From: Micromonospora sp. RHAY321 | GTDB taxonomy: Bacteria > Actinomycetota > Actinomycetes > Mycobacteriales > Micromonosporaceae | Reading direction: 5' to 3' | Length of the DNA: 64,000 nt | Assembly: GCF_023896955.1 (NCBI RefSeq) | Contig: NZ_JAMHIW010000002.1 | Span: forward strand, 558,001 to 622,000 | Part shown: in pieces, positions 9,060-16,939 of the stretch | How positions within the stretch are numbered: the first letter of the stretch is position 1 | Layout: the number at the start of each line of letters is the position of its first letter | Notes under the pieces: model-generated | Seen by the model: only the letters and a program-made list of their open reading frames with translations | The model's database searches: none | What the model was told of the DNA's origin: nothing | Position numbers and translations under genes: made by a program

Positions 9060-9516
9060 CGCCGGACTCCAACTCCAGACCCTCGTAGCGCAGGGTCAGC
9101 GACGCGATGGCGATCTCGTGGCTGAGGGTGTTGAGGTGCGCTCCGCGCCACCGGGTGGGCCAGGCGTCGATCAGGTTCCAGCGCAGCACCTCGGCGGTTC
9201 CCACGGAGTCGAGCAGCACCACCGAGACGTTGCGGCGGTTGAGTGTGCCCTGGGCGGTGGCGTTCACCCAGTCCCACAGCTCCCGGGACGCGGTGAGCCC
9301 GAAGTGCAGGGTGACCGGCTCGTACTCGGCCTGGCCGGGCACCATCCGCATCCGGCCCAGGCCGTGCTCCCGGTACGGCTGGCCGGGGATGTTCACCTCC
9401 AGCCCGCTCATCTCGGTGAAGTGGCCGTTGGTGACCCCGTTGATGAGGAGCCTGAAGTTGTACGCCCGGTACGGGTCGACGGGAGCGCCCGGCTGCGGGG
9501 TGGCTGTGGTGGGCAT
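9034..9516 (-). CDS. Inner tube protein (gp19-like)
   Basis: 160 residues, starting one base after the sheath stop. It belongs to the T4 gp19/phage tail tube family: DPYRAYNFRLLINGVTNGHF, EMSGLEVNI, then LWDWVNATAQG and the C-terminal ALRYEG-type strand (ASLTLRYEGLELE). Stacked hexamers make the tube that carries cargo and the spike. Only one tube gene is seen, whereas many eCIS loci have two paralogues, one specialised for the baseplate end; here that job may fall to the LysM-type protein. Same operon as the sheath. Confidence 0.92.
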   Translation of the reverse strand: MPTTATPQPGAPVDPYRAYNFRLLINGVTNGHFTEMSGLEVNIPGQPYREHGLGRMRMVPGQAEYEPVTLHFGLTASRELWDWVNATAQGTLNRRNVSVVLLDSVGTAEVLRWNLIDAWPTRWRGAHLNTLSHEIAIASLTLRYEGLELESGGATAPTPA

Positions 9517-9517
9517 G

Positions 9518-10771
9518 TCAGCCTCCGATCGTCTCGGTCTCGGTGCCGCCGGCCCACTGGCTCAGCTTGAACACGACGAACTCGGCGGGCTTGACCACGG
9601 CGATGCCGATGTGGGCGATCACCATGCCCGCGTCGCGGACCTCCGGCGGGTTGGTCTCCTCGTCGCACTTGACGAAGAACGCCTCCTCCGGGCTTCGCCC
9701 GAGCAGCGCGCCGTCGCGCCACACCCGGGTGAGAAACGCCCCGATGTCGCGCCGGATCGAGCGCCACAGGGTGAAGTCGTTGGGCTCGAAGACCATCCAC
9801 CGGGTGCCGTTGGCGATGGCCTGCTCGATGGCGATGCTGAGCCGCCGGACGTTGAGGTAGCGCCATTCGCTGGCTTCGGCGGCGAGCGTACGGGCACCCC
9901 AGACGCGGATGCCCTCGCCGGCGAAGTAGCGGATCACGTTGACGCCCTTGGGGTTGAGCACGTCGTGCTCGGGTCGGGTGACCAGGTAGCCCAGGTCGAC
10001 GGCGCCGCGGACCGGTTCGTTGGCCGGTGCCTTGTGCACGCCGCGCAGGGCGTCGGTGCGGGCCCAGATGCCGGCGAGGTGTCCGCTCGGCGGGGTGAGC
10101 TCCAACTCGCCGCTGATCGGGTCGCGGACGCGTAGCCACGGGTAGTAGAAGGCGCCGAACTCGGACTGTCGGGGCCGGTACGCCGCCCCCTCGGTGCCGC
10201 CCGAGCCGCCGGGACCGCCCGGACCCGAGCTGGCCGAGCCGCCGCCCGCCCCCTCGGCGGGCTTCGGGGGCTTGCCGGAGGACGGCGTGGCGACCCGGGT
10301 CAGCGCGGAGATGTCGTCGATGTCGGGGGCGGGGTCGCAGATCGCGACCATGGTGCGGGTCCGCTCGGCCATGCTCAGCAGCGCGTCGTGGGCCACCACG
10401 TCGTGGAAGCCGGGCGCGGCGATGATCGAGATCTCGTCGATGGCCTCCAGCAGTTGCAGGCCGCCGCGCCGCTGCCCGGTGCCGCTGATCGCGCCGCCCT
10501 CGCCGACGTTGACGACCCAGCAACGCGCGCCGCCGTTGTCCAGGAAGCCGAAGACCGCCCGCGCCAGCGGAGTGCTCTCGACCTGCTCCCCGTCGGCGAA
10601 GAGCCGGAGGAACTCGGTCCAGTTGTTGACCGGTACCGCCCTGCCCAGGTGGGCGGAGCGGTCCGGGGCGACGCCCACGAACGCGGCGATGCTGGTGCTC
10701 GCCGGTCCGATCGGTCGGGCGCCGCTGGGGACCTCCTCGACGTAGATGCCGGGGGAGAAGTAGCTGGGCAT
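9518..10771 (-). CDS. Contractile sheath protein
   Basis: 417 residues. The N-terminus SYFSPGIYVEEVPSG is the classic start of phage tail sheath proteins and provides the arm that staples neighbouring subunits. The conserved C-terminal domain follows: WRYLNVRRLSIAIEQAI, WMVFEPND, LWRSIRRDIGAFL and FFVKCDEETN. This is the Cis2 sheath that contracts to drive the tube. An unusual Gly/Ser/Pro-rich insert spans about residues 163-198 between the domains. An RBS (GGAGGA) precedes the ATG, and a 23-base gap separates it from the Pvc16-like gene. Confidence 0.95.
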   Translation of the reverse strand: MPSYFSPGIYVEEVPSGARPIGPASTSIAAFVGVAPDRSAHLGRAVPVNNWTEFLRLFADGEQVESTPLARAVFGFLDNGGARCWVVNVGEGGAISGTGQRRGGLQLLEAIDEISIIAAPGFHDVVAHDALLSMAERTRTMVAICDPAPDIDDISALTRVATPSSGKPPKPAEGAGGGSASSGPGGPGGSGGTEGAAYRPRQSEFGAFYYPWLRVRDPISGELELTPPSGHLAGIWARTDALRGVHKAPANEPVRGAVDLGYLVTRPEHDVLNPKGVNVIRYFAGEGIRVWGARTLAAEASEWRYLNVRRLSIAIEQAIANGTRWMVFEPNDFTLWRSIRRDIGAFLTRVWRDGALLGRSPEEAFFVKCDEETNPPEVRDAGMVIAHIGIAVVKPAEFVVFKLSQWAGGTETETIGG

Positions 10772-10794
10772 CGGTCCTCCTGTGCGGGTGGGCG

Positions 10795-11493
10795 TCAGTG
10801 GGTCGGTGGCGCGCAGACGATGACGATGTCGGGTTCGGCGGGGTCGACCTCGGCGGTGAGCACGAGCCCACGGCCGGTCAGCCGGAGTCGGACCGGGCCG
10901 GGTTGCGCGGGGTCGTGCGGGACTCCGACGATCAGGAACCGGCCGTCGGGGTCGGTGCGGGTGGCCGATGCGGTGCCGGGCAGTTCGACCCGCATCGCGG
11001 CCAGCGGCTGGTCCTCGGGGCCGACCACCCGGCCGGCGAGCGTGCGTAGTTCCAGTTGCCGCAGCCGCAGCGGCCGCAGGACCGGCGGCGCGGCCGGGGT
11101 CGGGTGGTCCACCTGCGCCGGCACGTCGATGAGCAACGCGGGGCGCGGGGCGGTGCCGAACGCCGTCCAGAGCGTGGTGTCGCCGGCCTCCAGCACCACC
11201 GGGTAGCTGCCGTCGCTGGTCGCGGCGGTGAGCACCCGGTCCAGCCCGGACAACCCGGCCGGCCCGGACGCGCAGAGCAGGTAGCGGACGGTGAACCGGT
11301 ACGGTTCGCGGACCGCGCCGCTGGAGCGGGTCTGCCGGGCCGGGCGCAGGTCCATGGGCCAGAGGGTGAGCCCGGCCGCGTCGTCGTCGGTGCGGGGCGG
11401 ACCGATCGGGACGGGTTCCCCCGCCGCGCCGGCCAGCCAGGTGGCCAATTCGGCGGTGGCCGTCTCGATCGGTCCGCGCCCGTCGGTGCTCAT
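10795..11493 (-). CDS. Pvc16-like protein (DUF4255 N-terminal domain)
   Basis: 232 residues; ATGA overlap with the upstream membrane-protein gene. Residues 1-170 follow the DUF4255/Pvc16 pattern: an N-terminal helix (TATAELATWLAG), then VREPYRFTVRYLLCA, LDRVLTAA and the tail-end strand TLWTAFG. The C-terminal 60 residues form a small carboxypeptidase-regulatory-like beta domain (LAGRVVGPEDQPLAAMRVELPG, RFLIVGV). Family members terminate or cap the sheath-tube at the far end from the baseplate. It precedes the sheath gene, the usual order in these loci. Confidence 0.8.
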   Translation of the reverse strand: MSTDGRGPIETATAELATWLAGAAGEPVPIGPPRTDDDAAGLTLWPMDLRPARQTRSSGAVREPYRFTVRYLLCASGPAGLSGLDRVLTAATSDGSYPVVLEAGDTTLWTAFGTAPRPALLIDVPAQVDHPTPAAPPVLRPLRLRQLELRTLAGRVVGPEDQPLAAMRVELPGTASATRTDPDGRFLIVGVPHDPAQPGPVRLRLTGRGLVLTAEVDPAEPDIVIVCAPPTH

Positions 11494-12098
11494 CGCGGCG
11501 GCGTCCCCTGGATCCGGTACGCGATGGCCTCGTTCCACACGTGCGGGTAGACGCCGATCTCGAAGTAGCGGGTGAACCGGTTGATGGGCGCGTTCGTGTG
11601 GTCGTGGTAGAGCAGCCAGATCGGTGCGATGGTGAACAGCACGTAGTTCGCCAGCACCAGCGGGATGTAGAGCGGGCCGAGCAGGCGGCCCTGGAAGATG
11701 TGGACGTCCTCGTGTCGCTGGATGCCGGAGCTGGAGCCGGCGCAGACGGTGCCGATGGTGGTGGCGTAGCGGGGTGAGACTCCCTCCACCACGCTGACCC
11801 GGCCGCTGGCCTGTGAGGTGGGCCGGTCCAGCGAGTGCCCGAAGATCAGGTGCACGGCCAGGTAGATGGCCCCGACGACCGTGTTCAGCAGGCTCCACGT
11901 GTGGTCGACGAGGAAGAGGAGGACGCCGCGGGTGTCCGACGCGTACACCCCGGCGGAGGCCACCGCCCAGCCGAAGACCGCGCCGACCAGCAGGCCCACG
12001 ACGGCGCCGATCAGCAACCCGACCGGGCCGCCGGCCAGGAGGCCGAGAGTGGCGCCGAAGGCGACCTGGACGGCCGCGCTGATGATTCCGAAGATCAT
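11490..12098 (-). CDS. Multi-pass membrane protein with an HEDVH motif, upstream of the eCIS structural genes
   Basis: 202 residues from the ATG at 12098. A Gly/Val-rich hydrophobic N-terminus (about 2-50) can form two helices. Further membrane segments lie near 68-86 and 143-164. Between them, in IQRHEDVHIFQGRLLGPLY, an HExxH sequence (129-133) is followed by a conserved-looking Q. The same arrangement, HExxHxxQ followed by LGPLY, occurs in uncharacterised bacterial membrane proteins; zinc binding or proteolysis is not shown. Its stop overlaps the start of the Pvc16-like gene, so it is translated with the injection system. It might process a membrane anchor or act in membrane release, but this is inference. 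Confidence 0.6.
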   Translation of the reverse strand: MIFGIISAAVQVAFGATLGLLAGGPVGLLIGAVVGLLVGAVFGWAVASAGVYASDTRGVLLFLVDHTWSLLNTVVGAIYLAVHLIFGHSLDRPTSQASGRVSVVEGVSPRYATTIGTVCAGSSSGIQRHEDVHIFQGRLLGPLYIPLVLANYVLFTIAPIWLLYHDHTNAPINRFTRYFEIGVYPHVWNEAIAYRIQGTPPR

Positions 12099-12109
12099 GA
12101 TGTCACTCC

Positions 12110-12454
12110 TCAGACCCAGGAGCGGAAGATGCGGGGCTCGCGGCCTTGCGCGAGCTGGGTCGGCGACGCCTGGGTCGCCTGCCGGTTGCCGGGCGGGAAC
12201 TGGTTGACACCGAGCGCGGCGGAGAAGATCACCAGCGCGTTGAAGAATGCGATGATCCACTTCTCGCCGCCGGCGTCGTCGGCGAACGCGGCCGTCACGT
12301 AGGACAGCAGCAGCGCGATGCCGATGGCGATCCACTTGCGGATCTTGTCGCCGCTGGGGCCGATCAGCCCGCCGATGACGTTGGTGGCCAGCAGGGTGGC
12401 GGCGCTCGCGCCGGCGAGGCTGCCCAGAGCTGCCCAGGTGAAGAGATCGTTCAC
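12110..12454 (-). CDS. Small membrane protein, holin-like in layout
   Basis: 114 residues. The GTG start at 12454 is chosen because it follows a GGGGG site and opens directly on a hydrophobic helix. Three hydrophobic segments lie near 5-28, 40-60 and 68-84, separated by short charged turns (SGDKIRK, DDAGGEK), and a polar C-terminus follows. This is the size and topology of holins and of small phage-like membrane proteins, with no family signature I can name. It is 11 bases upstream of the HEDVH protein and so probably shares its transcript with the injection genes. Confidence 0.6.
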   Translation of the reverse strand: MNDLFTWAALGSLAGASAATLLATNVIGGLIGPSGDKIRKWIAIGIALLLSYVTAAFADDAGGEKWIIAFFNALVIFSAALGVNQFPPGNRQATQASPTQLAQGREPRIFRSWV

Positions 12455-12597
12455 GGCGATCCCCCTTTTCTCCGATGGTGCGACCGGGATGTGGTGGTGG
12501 TGAGGTCCGGTGCTCCCGGGGGAGCACCGGCGCCGGTCGCCGTCGTGGCGGGGCGGCCGGGGCCGGGCGTGGCCGGCAGGGCCGGCCACCGGATGGA

Positions 12598-13374
12598 TCA
12601 GCCAGGCCCGGGCGCGCCGGCGGGCGGGCCCGGCGCGGTCGGGCTCGGTGCGGCCGGCGGCGCCGGGCGGCGTCGACGCAGCAGGAGTACGCCGACAACG
12701 GCGAGGATCAGCAGGAGGAGCAGCCCGCCGACGACCAGCAGCCAGGGGAACCCGCCTTCGTCGTCGGCGGCGGCGGCCGGCGAGGCCGATGGTCGGGGCG
12801 GCGCCTCGGCGACGGCCCGCAGTTCGGTCGGCTTGTCCTGGTTCGAGTCCACCTTCCAGGTGACCGACCGGCCGTTGACGGTGCCGTTGGTGTCGATCAC
12901 CCGACCCGGAAATGTCACCGAGATCTCGAACGACATCAGCTTGAGGAACGCCTGTTGCTGCTGCGGATTCTGCTGGTCCATTTTCCCGCCGTATTTTGAC
13001 GGGTCCAGAGGCAACGTGAAGCGGTAGAAATCGCCGTCCCGGACCAGCTTGACGCTCTCACTGTCAAAACTCGCCAGTGGCGCCCTGCGATAACTGATCT
13101 GGGTGCCGAAGAGTTTGGTGTCCTCGTAGCTGGACTCTTCGCCGGCAGGCAGCGCGGGAATGTTCTGCCGCAGCTCCGCGAAGGCCGCCGGGATGTTCTT
13201 GTTCCGCGAGCTGAGCAGGGACTTCTGGGCGGTCAGCAGGAGTTGCCCGTCGACCGTGTCATCGGCGTTGACGGTGAGCCCCATGTTGAGCTGCATGCAG
13301 CCGCTCAGAACGGCGAGAAGGAGAACGCACACCGCGACGCGGAGTGCCTTACCGCGGTTGACTCTCCTGTTCAT
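12598..13374 (-). CDS. LppM-like lipoprotein with C-terminal membrane anchor
   Basis: 258 residues from the ATG at 13374. The signal peptide ends in the lipobox LLAVLSGC, with the lipidated Cys near residue 25. The ectodomain follows the LppM pattern (MQLNMGLTVNADDTVDGQLLL, then FEISVTFPGRVIDTNGTVNGR). A Ser/Pro linker precedes a C-terminal helix, WLLVVGGLLLLLILAVVGV, with RRRR after it, giving both a lipid and a peptide anchor. LppM proteins of actinobacteria are cell-surface proteins of unclear role. It lies 143 bases upstream of the holin-like gene on the same strand, so it may be transcribed separately from the eCIS operon. No clear RBS is visible before this ATG. Confidence 0.8.
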   Translation of the reverse strand: MNRRVNRGKALRVAVCVLLLAVLSGCMQLNMGLTVNADDTVDGQLLLTAQKSLLSSRNKNIPAAFAELRQNIPALPAGEESSYEDTKLFGTQISYRRAPLASFDSESVKLVRDGDFYRFTLPLDPSKYGGKMDQQNPQQQQAFLKLMSFEISVTFPGRVIDTNGTVNGRSVTWKVDSNQDKPTELRAVAEAPPRPSASPAAAADDEGGFPWLLVVGGLLLLLILAVVGVLLLRRRRPAPPAAPSPTAPGPPAGAPGPG

Positions 13375-13567
13375 GGGCTCAGTGTGTGTGATCGCTATCA
13401 CCACGAGCAGTCAGCGATCGGTCACAAGGCAGTCGCCGATCTTACCGGTGCGCTGTCATGTTCGGCCGAGGCCGATGATGCCGCAATTGACTACTCTGGA
13501 GTTTTGCGGTCCGAAAAGGGCGACACCTGCCGTCCAGCCTGCGACTGGGCGACGGCAACCGATCCGG

Positions 13568-14731
13568 TCAGCCCGCCGGAGGCTGCCAGTCGGCGTAGCG
13601 GGCCATGCCCCGCAGCGTGGCCCGGGCGGGGGTGAGCCGTAGCGCGGTGTTGCGCATCGCCACGGCGAGCGGGTTGCGCAGCTGTTGGCCGTACCGCCCG
13701 GCGCGCAAGGAGGCCCGGGCGACGGCCTGGCTGCGGGGGCGACGCTGCCGGTCGTACGCCGCCAGCGCGGCCGGCAGCCCCTCGGCGCCGGCGGCGCAGA
13801 CCGCGCCGAGCACCACCGCGTCCTCGATGGCCTGGCCGGCGCCCTGCCCGAGGTTGGGCGTCATCGGGTGGGCGGCGTCGCCGAGCAGCGCCACGCGCCC
13901 CCGCACGTACGAGGGGAGCGGGGTGGCCAGGTGGTGGATGTCGTTGCGCAGCACGACACCGGGTGGGGTCGCCGCCAGCAGTTCCGGGATGGGGGCGTGC
14001 CAGTCGCCGAAGCGGTCCCGGACGGCCGCCAGCTCGTCCGGGGCGTGGCCGCCCGGCGGGGCCGTGATCGCCGCGTACCAGTAGAGCGTGCCGGCGCCGA
14101 GCGGCACCATGCCGAATTCGGCCGCCGGACCCCAGGTGACCGCCGCCGGGACCGGGTGTTCGAACGCGATGGCGGCCCGCCATGCGGTCGAGCCCGCGTA
14201 CACCGGGGCGGGGATCTGCGGCCAGAGCTGGGCGCGCAGCCGGCTGCGCAGGCCGTCGGCGGCGACCACGAGGTCGGCGGCGACCGTCTGCTCGCCGGCA
14301 GGCCCTCGGTAGTGCACCTCGGCGCGGTCCCGGCCGCTGTCGACGTGCTCCACCTCGGCGCTCGTCCGCAACGACGAGGCCGGCAGAGCCTCGCGCAGGA
14401 TGCGGTGCAGGGTGGTCCGGTGGACGCCGAGCGCCGAGGTGCCCAGCTGCCGGACCATCTCGGCCGCGTCCATCCGGGACAGCCACCGCCCGTGCCGGTC
14501 GCGGAGCCCGCCGGGTGCCTCGGCGTGCTCGCCGCGCCGCACGGCCGGGCCGAGACCCAGGGCGTCCAGCGCGCGTAGCGCGTTCGCCATCAGGGTCAGG
14601 CCGGCGCCGATCTCGCGCGGCTCGGGGGCGCGCTCCAGCACGGTGACCCGCCATCCCCGACGGTGCAGCGCGAGCGCCGCGCTCAACCCGCCGATCCCGG
14701 CGCCGACCACCACCGCGTGCGACTCGTTCAC
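13568..14731 (-). CDS. FAD-dependent aromatic-type monooxygenase
   Basis: 387 residues. The GTG at 14731 is preferred to one three codons upstream because AGGAGG (14746-14741) lies nine bases before it. The N-terminal Rossmann motif is VVVGAGIGGLSAALALHRRG. The second FAD motif is GDAAHPMTPNLGQG, followed by AIEDAVVLG. These place it among single-component flavin monooxygenases such as salicylate or 6-hydroxynicotinate hydroxylases. The substrate cannot be read from the sequence. The AraC gene lies 45 bases upstream on the same strand and probably regulates it. Confidence 0.85.
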   Translation of the reverse strand: MNESHAVVVGAGIGGLSAALALHRRGWRVTVLERAPEPREIGAGLTLMANALRALDALGLGPAVRRGEHAEAPGGLRDRHGRWLSRMDAAEMVRQLGTSALGVHRTTLHRILREALPASSLRTSAEVEHVDSGRDRAEVHYRGPAGEQTVAADLVVAADGLRSRLRAQLWPQIPAPVYAGSTAWRAAIAFEHPVPAAVTWGPAAEFGMVPLGAGTLYWYAAITAPPGGHAPDELAAVRDRFGDWHAPIPELLAATPPGVVLRNDIHHLATPLPSYVRGRVALLGDAAHPMTPNLGQGAGQAIEDAVVLGAVCAAGAEGLPAALAAYDRQRRPRSQAVARASLRAGRYGQQLRNPLAVAMRNTALRLTPARATLRGMARYADWQPPAG

Positions 14732-14776
14732 GTCAACCACCCTCCTACACCTGCACGACCGGGAGCTGACCCGGGG

Positions 14777-15715
14777 TCAGTCGGCCGGCGCGCCGACCCG
14801 GTGCTGGCTCGGGGTGATGCCACGGACCCGGCGGAACGCCGTGCTCAACGCGTACGGGCTGGCGTAGCCGACCCGGCGGGCCACCGCGCCCAGCGTGGCG
14901 TCCGGCTCGCGCAGCAGGTCGGCCGCCAGCGCCAGCCGCCACCCGGTCAGGTACGCCATCGGCGGCTCGCCGACCAGCTCGGTGAAGCGGCGCGCCAGGA
15001 CCGCCCGGGAGGCGCCCACCTCGGCGGCGAGCGCGGCGACCGTCCACGGCCGGGCCGGGTCGTTCTGCACCAGCCGAAGCGCCGGACCGACCACCGGATC
15101 ACCGGCCGCCCGGTACCAGCCCGGCGCCGCGTCGGGGCGGCCGAACCAGGTGCGCAACGCGCCGATGAGCACCAGGTCCAGCAGCCGGTCCAGCACCGCA
15201 GCCTGGCCGGGCGCGTCGCGGGTCACCTCCTCGGCGAGCAGCGCGACCAGGGGGCTGCGCCACTCCTGGGCCGGGACCACCAGCAGTGGCGGCAACGCGG
15301 TGAGCAGCCGACGGCTCACCTCGCCGGGCAACTGGTACGTGCCGGTCAGCAACACCGTCGACCCGTACGGGCCGGTGCCCCAGGTGCGCACGCCCAGCGC
15401 CATCGACGCGGCCAGTGGCTCGCCGCGCAGGGTGGTGCAGCGCTGCCCCGGGTGGATGACCACCTGCGGCGGGGTGGCCGGGTCGTCCGCCACGAGGTAG
15501 CCGTCCGGCCCGCGCAGCACCGCCACGTTTCCGGGCCGCAGCGCCGCCGGGGCCGCCTCGTCCGGTACGAGCCAGGCGGTGCCGCTGACCAGCGCCACGA
15601 CGGTGAGCGGCGCGCGGTCCTCGATCCGCAGCGCGTACGGCGGGTCGAGCACCGAGCGGAGCAGGAAGGCGCCCCGGGCGCGGGGACCGTCGAGCAGCCC
15701 GGTGAGCGGGTCCAT
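14777..15715 (-). CDS. AraC-family transcriptional regulator with cupin-type sensor
   Basis: 312 residues, ATG at 15715. Residues 1-180 match the AraC cupin_6 sensor (MDPLTGLLDGPRARGAFLLRS, LRPGNVAVLRGP, CTTLRGEPLAASMALGVRTW). The C-terminal 100 residues carry both helix-turn-helix elements (TVAALAAEVGASRAVLARRF and ARRVGYASPYALSTAFRRVRG, ending ITPSQHR). The gene sits directly upstream of the monooxygenase and is divergent from the FUSC gene at 15803, with 87 bases between, so it may control both. The inducer is unknown. Confidence 0.9.
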   Translation of the reverse strand: MDPLTGLLDGPRARGAFLLRSVLDPPYALRIEDRAPLTVVALVSGTAWLVPDEAAPAALRPGNVAVLRGPDGYLVADDPATPPQVVIHPGQRCTTLRGEPLAASMALGVRTWGTGPYGSTVLLTGTYQLPGEVSRRLLTALPPLLVVPAQEWRSPLVALLAEEVTRDAPGQAAVLDRLLDLVLIGALRTWFGRPDAAPGWYRAAGDPVVGPALRLVQNDPARPWTVAALAAEVGASRAVLARRFTELVGEPPMAYLTGWRLALAADLLREPDATLGAVARRVGYASPYALSTAFRRVRGITPSQHRVGAPAD

Positions 15716-15802
15716 CGCGCGATGGTAGACGATCGCGAGGGGCGCTCCGGGTGTTGCGAGCGGATCAACGGGCGGCCGGCGCGCTGAGCGGGGAGGTGGG
15801 CG

Positions 15803-16927
15803 ATGGTGCGGGTCAGCGGCCTGCGGGTGGCCGGTGGGCGGCTGCGGCAGGGCTGGCGGCCGGTGCTGGAGGCGACCGTCGCGGCGACCGTGGCCTGGCT
15901 GCTGGCCACCCGGTTGCTCGGGCATCCGCAGCCCTTCTTCGCCCCGGCAGCCGCGCTGATCGTTCTCGGTCAGGCCCGGGGGCAGCGGATCCGGCGGGCC
16001 GTCGAGGTCGTCCTCGGGGTTGCCGCCGGTGTGCTGGTCGCGGACCTCGTCGTGCAGGCGCTGGGCCCGGGCAGCACCTGGACGGTGTTCACGGTCATCC
16101 TGCTCACCGTGCTGCTCGCGGTCGCGTTCGGTGCCACCGGCGTGACGCTGGTGCAGGCCGCGGTGTCCGCCCTCTACCTGGTGGTGGTCGCACCACCGGA
16201 CGGATCGCTGGTGCCGTTCCGCTTCGTCGACGCGCTCGTCGGCGGCGTGGTCGCGCTCGCCGTCAGCCTGCTGGTGGACGCCCGGCGCCCGCTGGCCCCG
16301 CTGGTCGCGGAGGTGCGGCGCACCTTCGACGAGCTGGCCGGGCTGCTGGGCGGAATCGCCGACGCGCTGGACCACTCGGACGAGGCCGCCGCGGTGGCCG
16401 CGCTGGGCCGGGCGCGGGGCATGGACGCCCGGGTCGACGGGCTGCGCGACGGGGTGCTGGCCGCCGGCGAGGCACTGCGGCTCAACGTGCGCCGACGGCG
16501 GCACATGGGTCGGCTGCGGTCGGTGGACGAGTCGATCCGGCAGACCGACTACGTGGTCCGCAACGTCCGGGTGCTCGCCCGTGCCGGGGTCACACTCAGC
16601 CGGCTGCACGCCCCGGTGTCGCCCGAGCTGGGTGCCGCCGTGCGGTCGCTGGCCGAGGCGGTCCGGGAGGCCGGCGCGGCCCTCGCCGCCGACCTGGACG
16701 GGCAGGAGGAGGCCGCCGACCGGCACGCCGCCCGGGCGGAGAAGTCGGCGCTGGCCGCCGTGCACACCGCCGGGCAGCTCTTCGGATCGACCCAGACCCT
16801 CCCACTCGCCATGATCATCGGTCAGGTCCGGGCAACGGCCATCGACCTGCTGCGCGGCCTCAGCCCCGACGACGACGTCACCGTCCTCGCCCGCGTCGAC
16901 GAAGCCCTCGGGCTCCCCGCGATCTGA
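15803..16927 (+). CDS. FUSC-family (aromatic acid exporter-like) membrane protein
   Basis: 374 residues; ATG preceded by GGGGAGG. Residues 20-155 hold about five transmembrane helices (TVAATVAWLLATRLLG, FFAPAAALIVLG, VFTVILLTVLLAVAFG, GGVVALAVSLLV). The remaining 210 residues are a helical cytoplasmic domain. This is the half-size FUSC layout; full members are twice this length and export fusaric or p-hydroxybenzoic acid. Its divergence from the AraC-monooxygenase pair hints at efflux of an aromatic compound handled by that enzyme. That is inference from position. Confidence 0.8.
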   Translation: MVRVSGLRVAGGRLRQGWRPVLEATVAATVAWLLATRLLGHPQPFFAPAAALIVLGQARGQRIRRAVEVVLGVAAGVLVADLVVQALGPGSTWTVFTVILLTVLLAVAFGATGVTLVQAAVSALYLVVVAPPDGSLVPFRFVDALVGGVVALAVSLLVDARRPLAPLVAEVRRTFDELAGLLGGIADALDHSDEAAAVAALGRARGMDARVDGLRDGVLAAGEALRLNVRRRRHMGRLRSVDESIRQTDYVVRNVRVLARAGVTLSRLHAPVSPELGAAVRSLAEAVREAGAALAADLDGQEEAADRHAARAEKSALAAVHTAGQLFGSTQTLPLAMIIGQVRATAIDLLRGLSPDDDVTVLARVDEALGLPAI

Positions 16928-16939
16928 CCCGTACGGCCG

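Noticed and set aside
7898..9277. Minus-strand frame of 459 codons overlapping both the tube and the linker gene
   Set aside because: It overlaps the tube gene by more than 240 bases and is Arg/Pro/Ser-rich. The other frame has a better start context and position.
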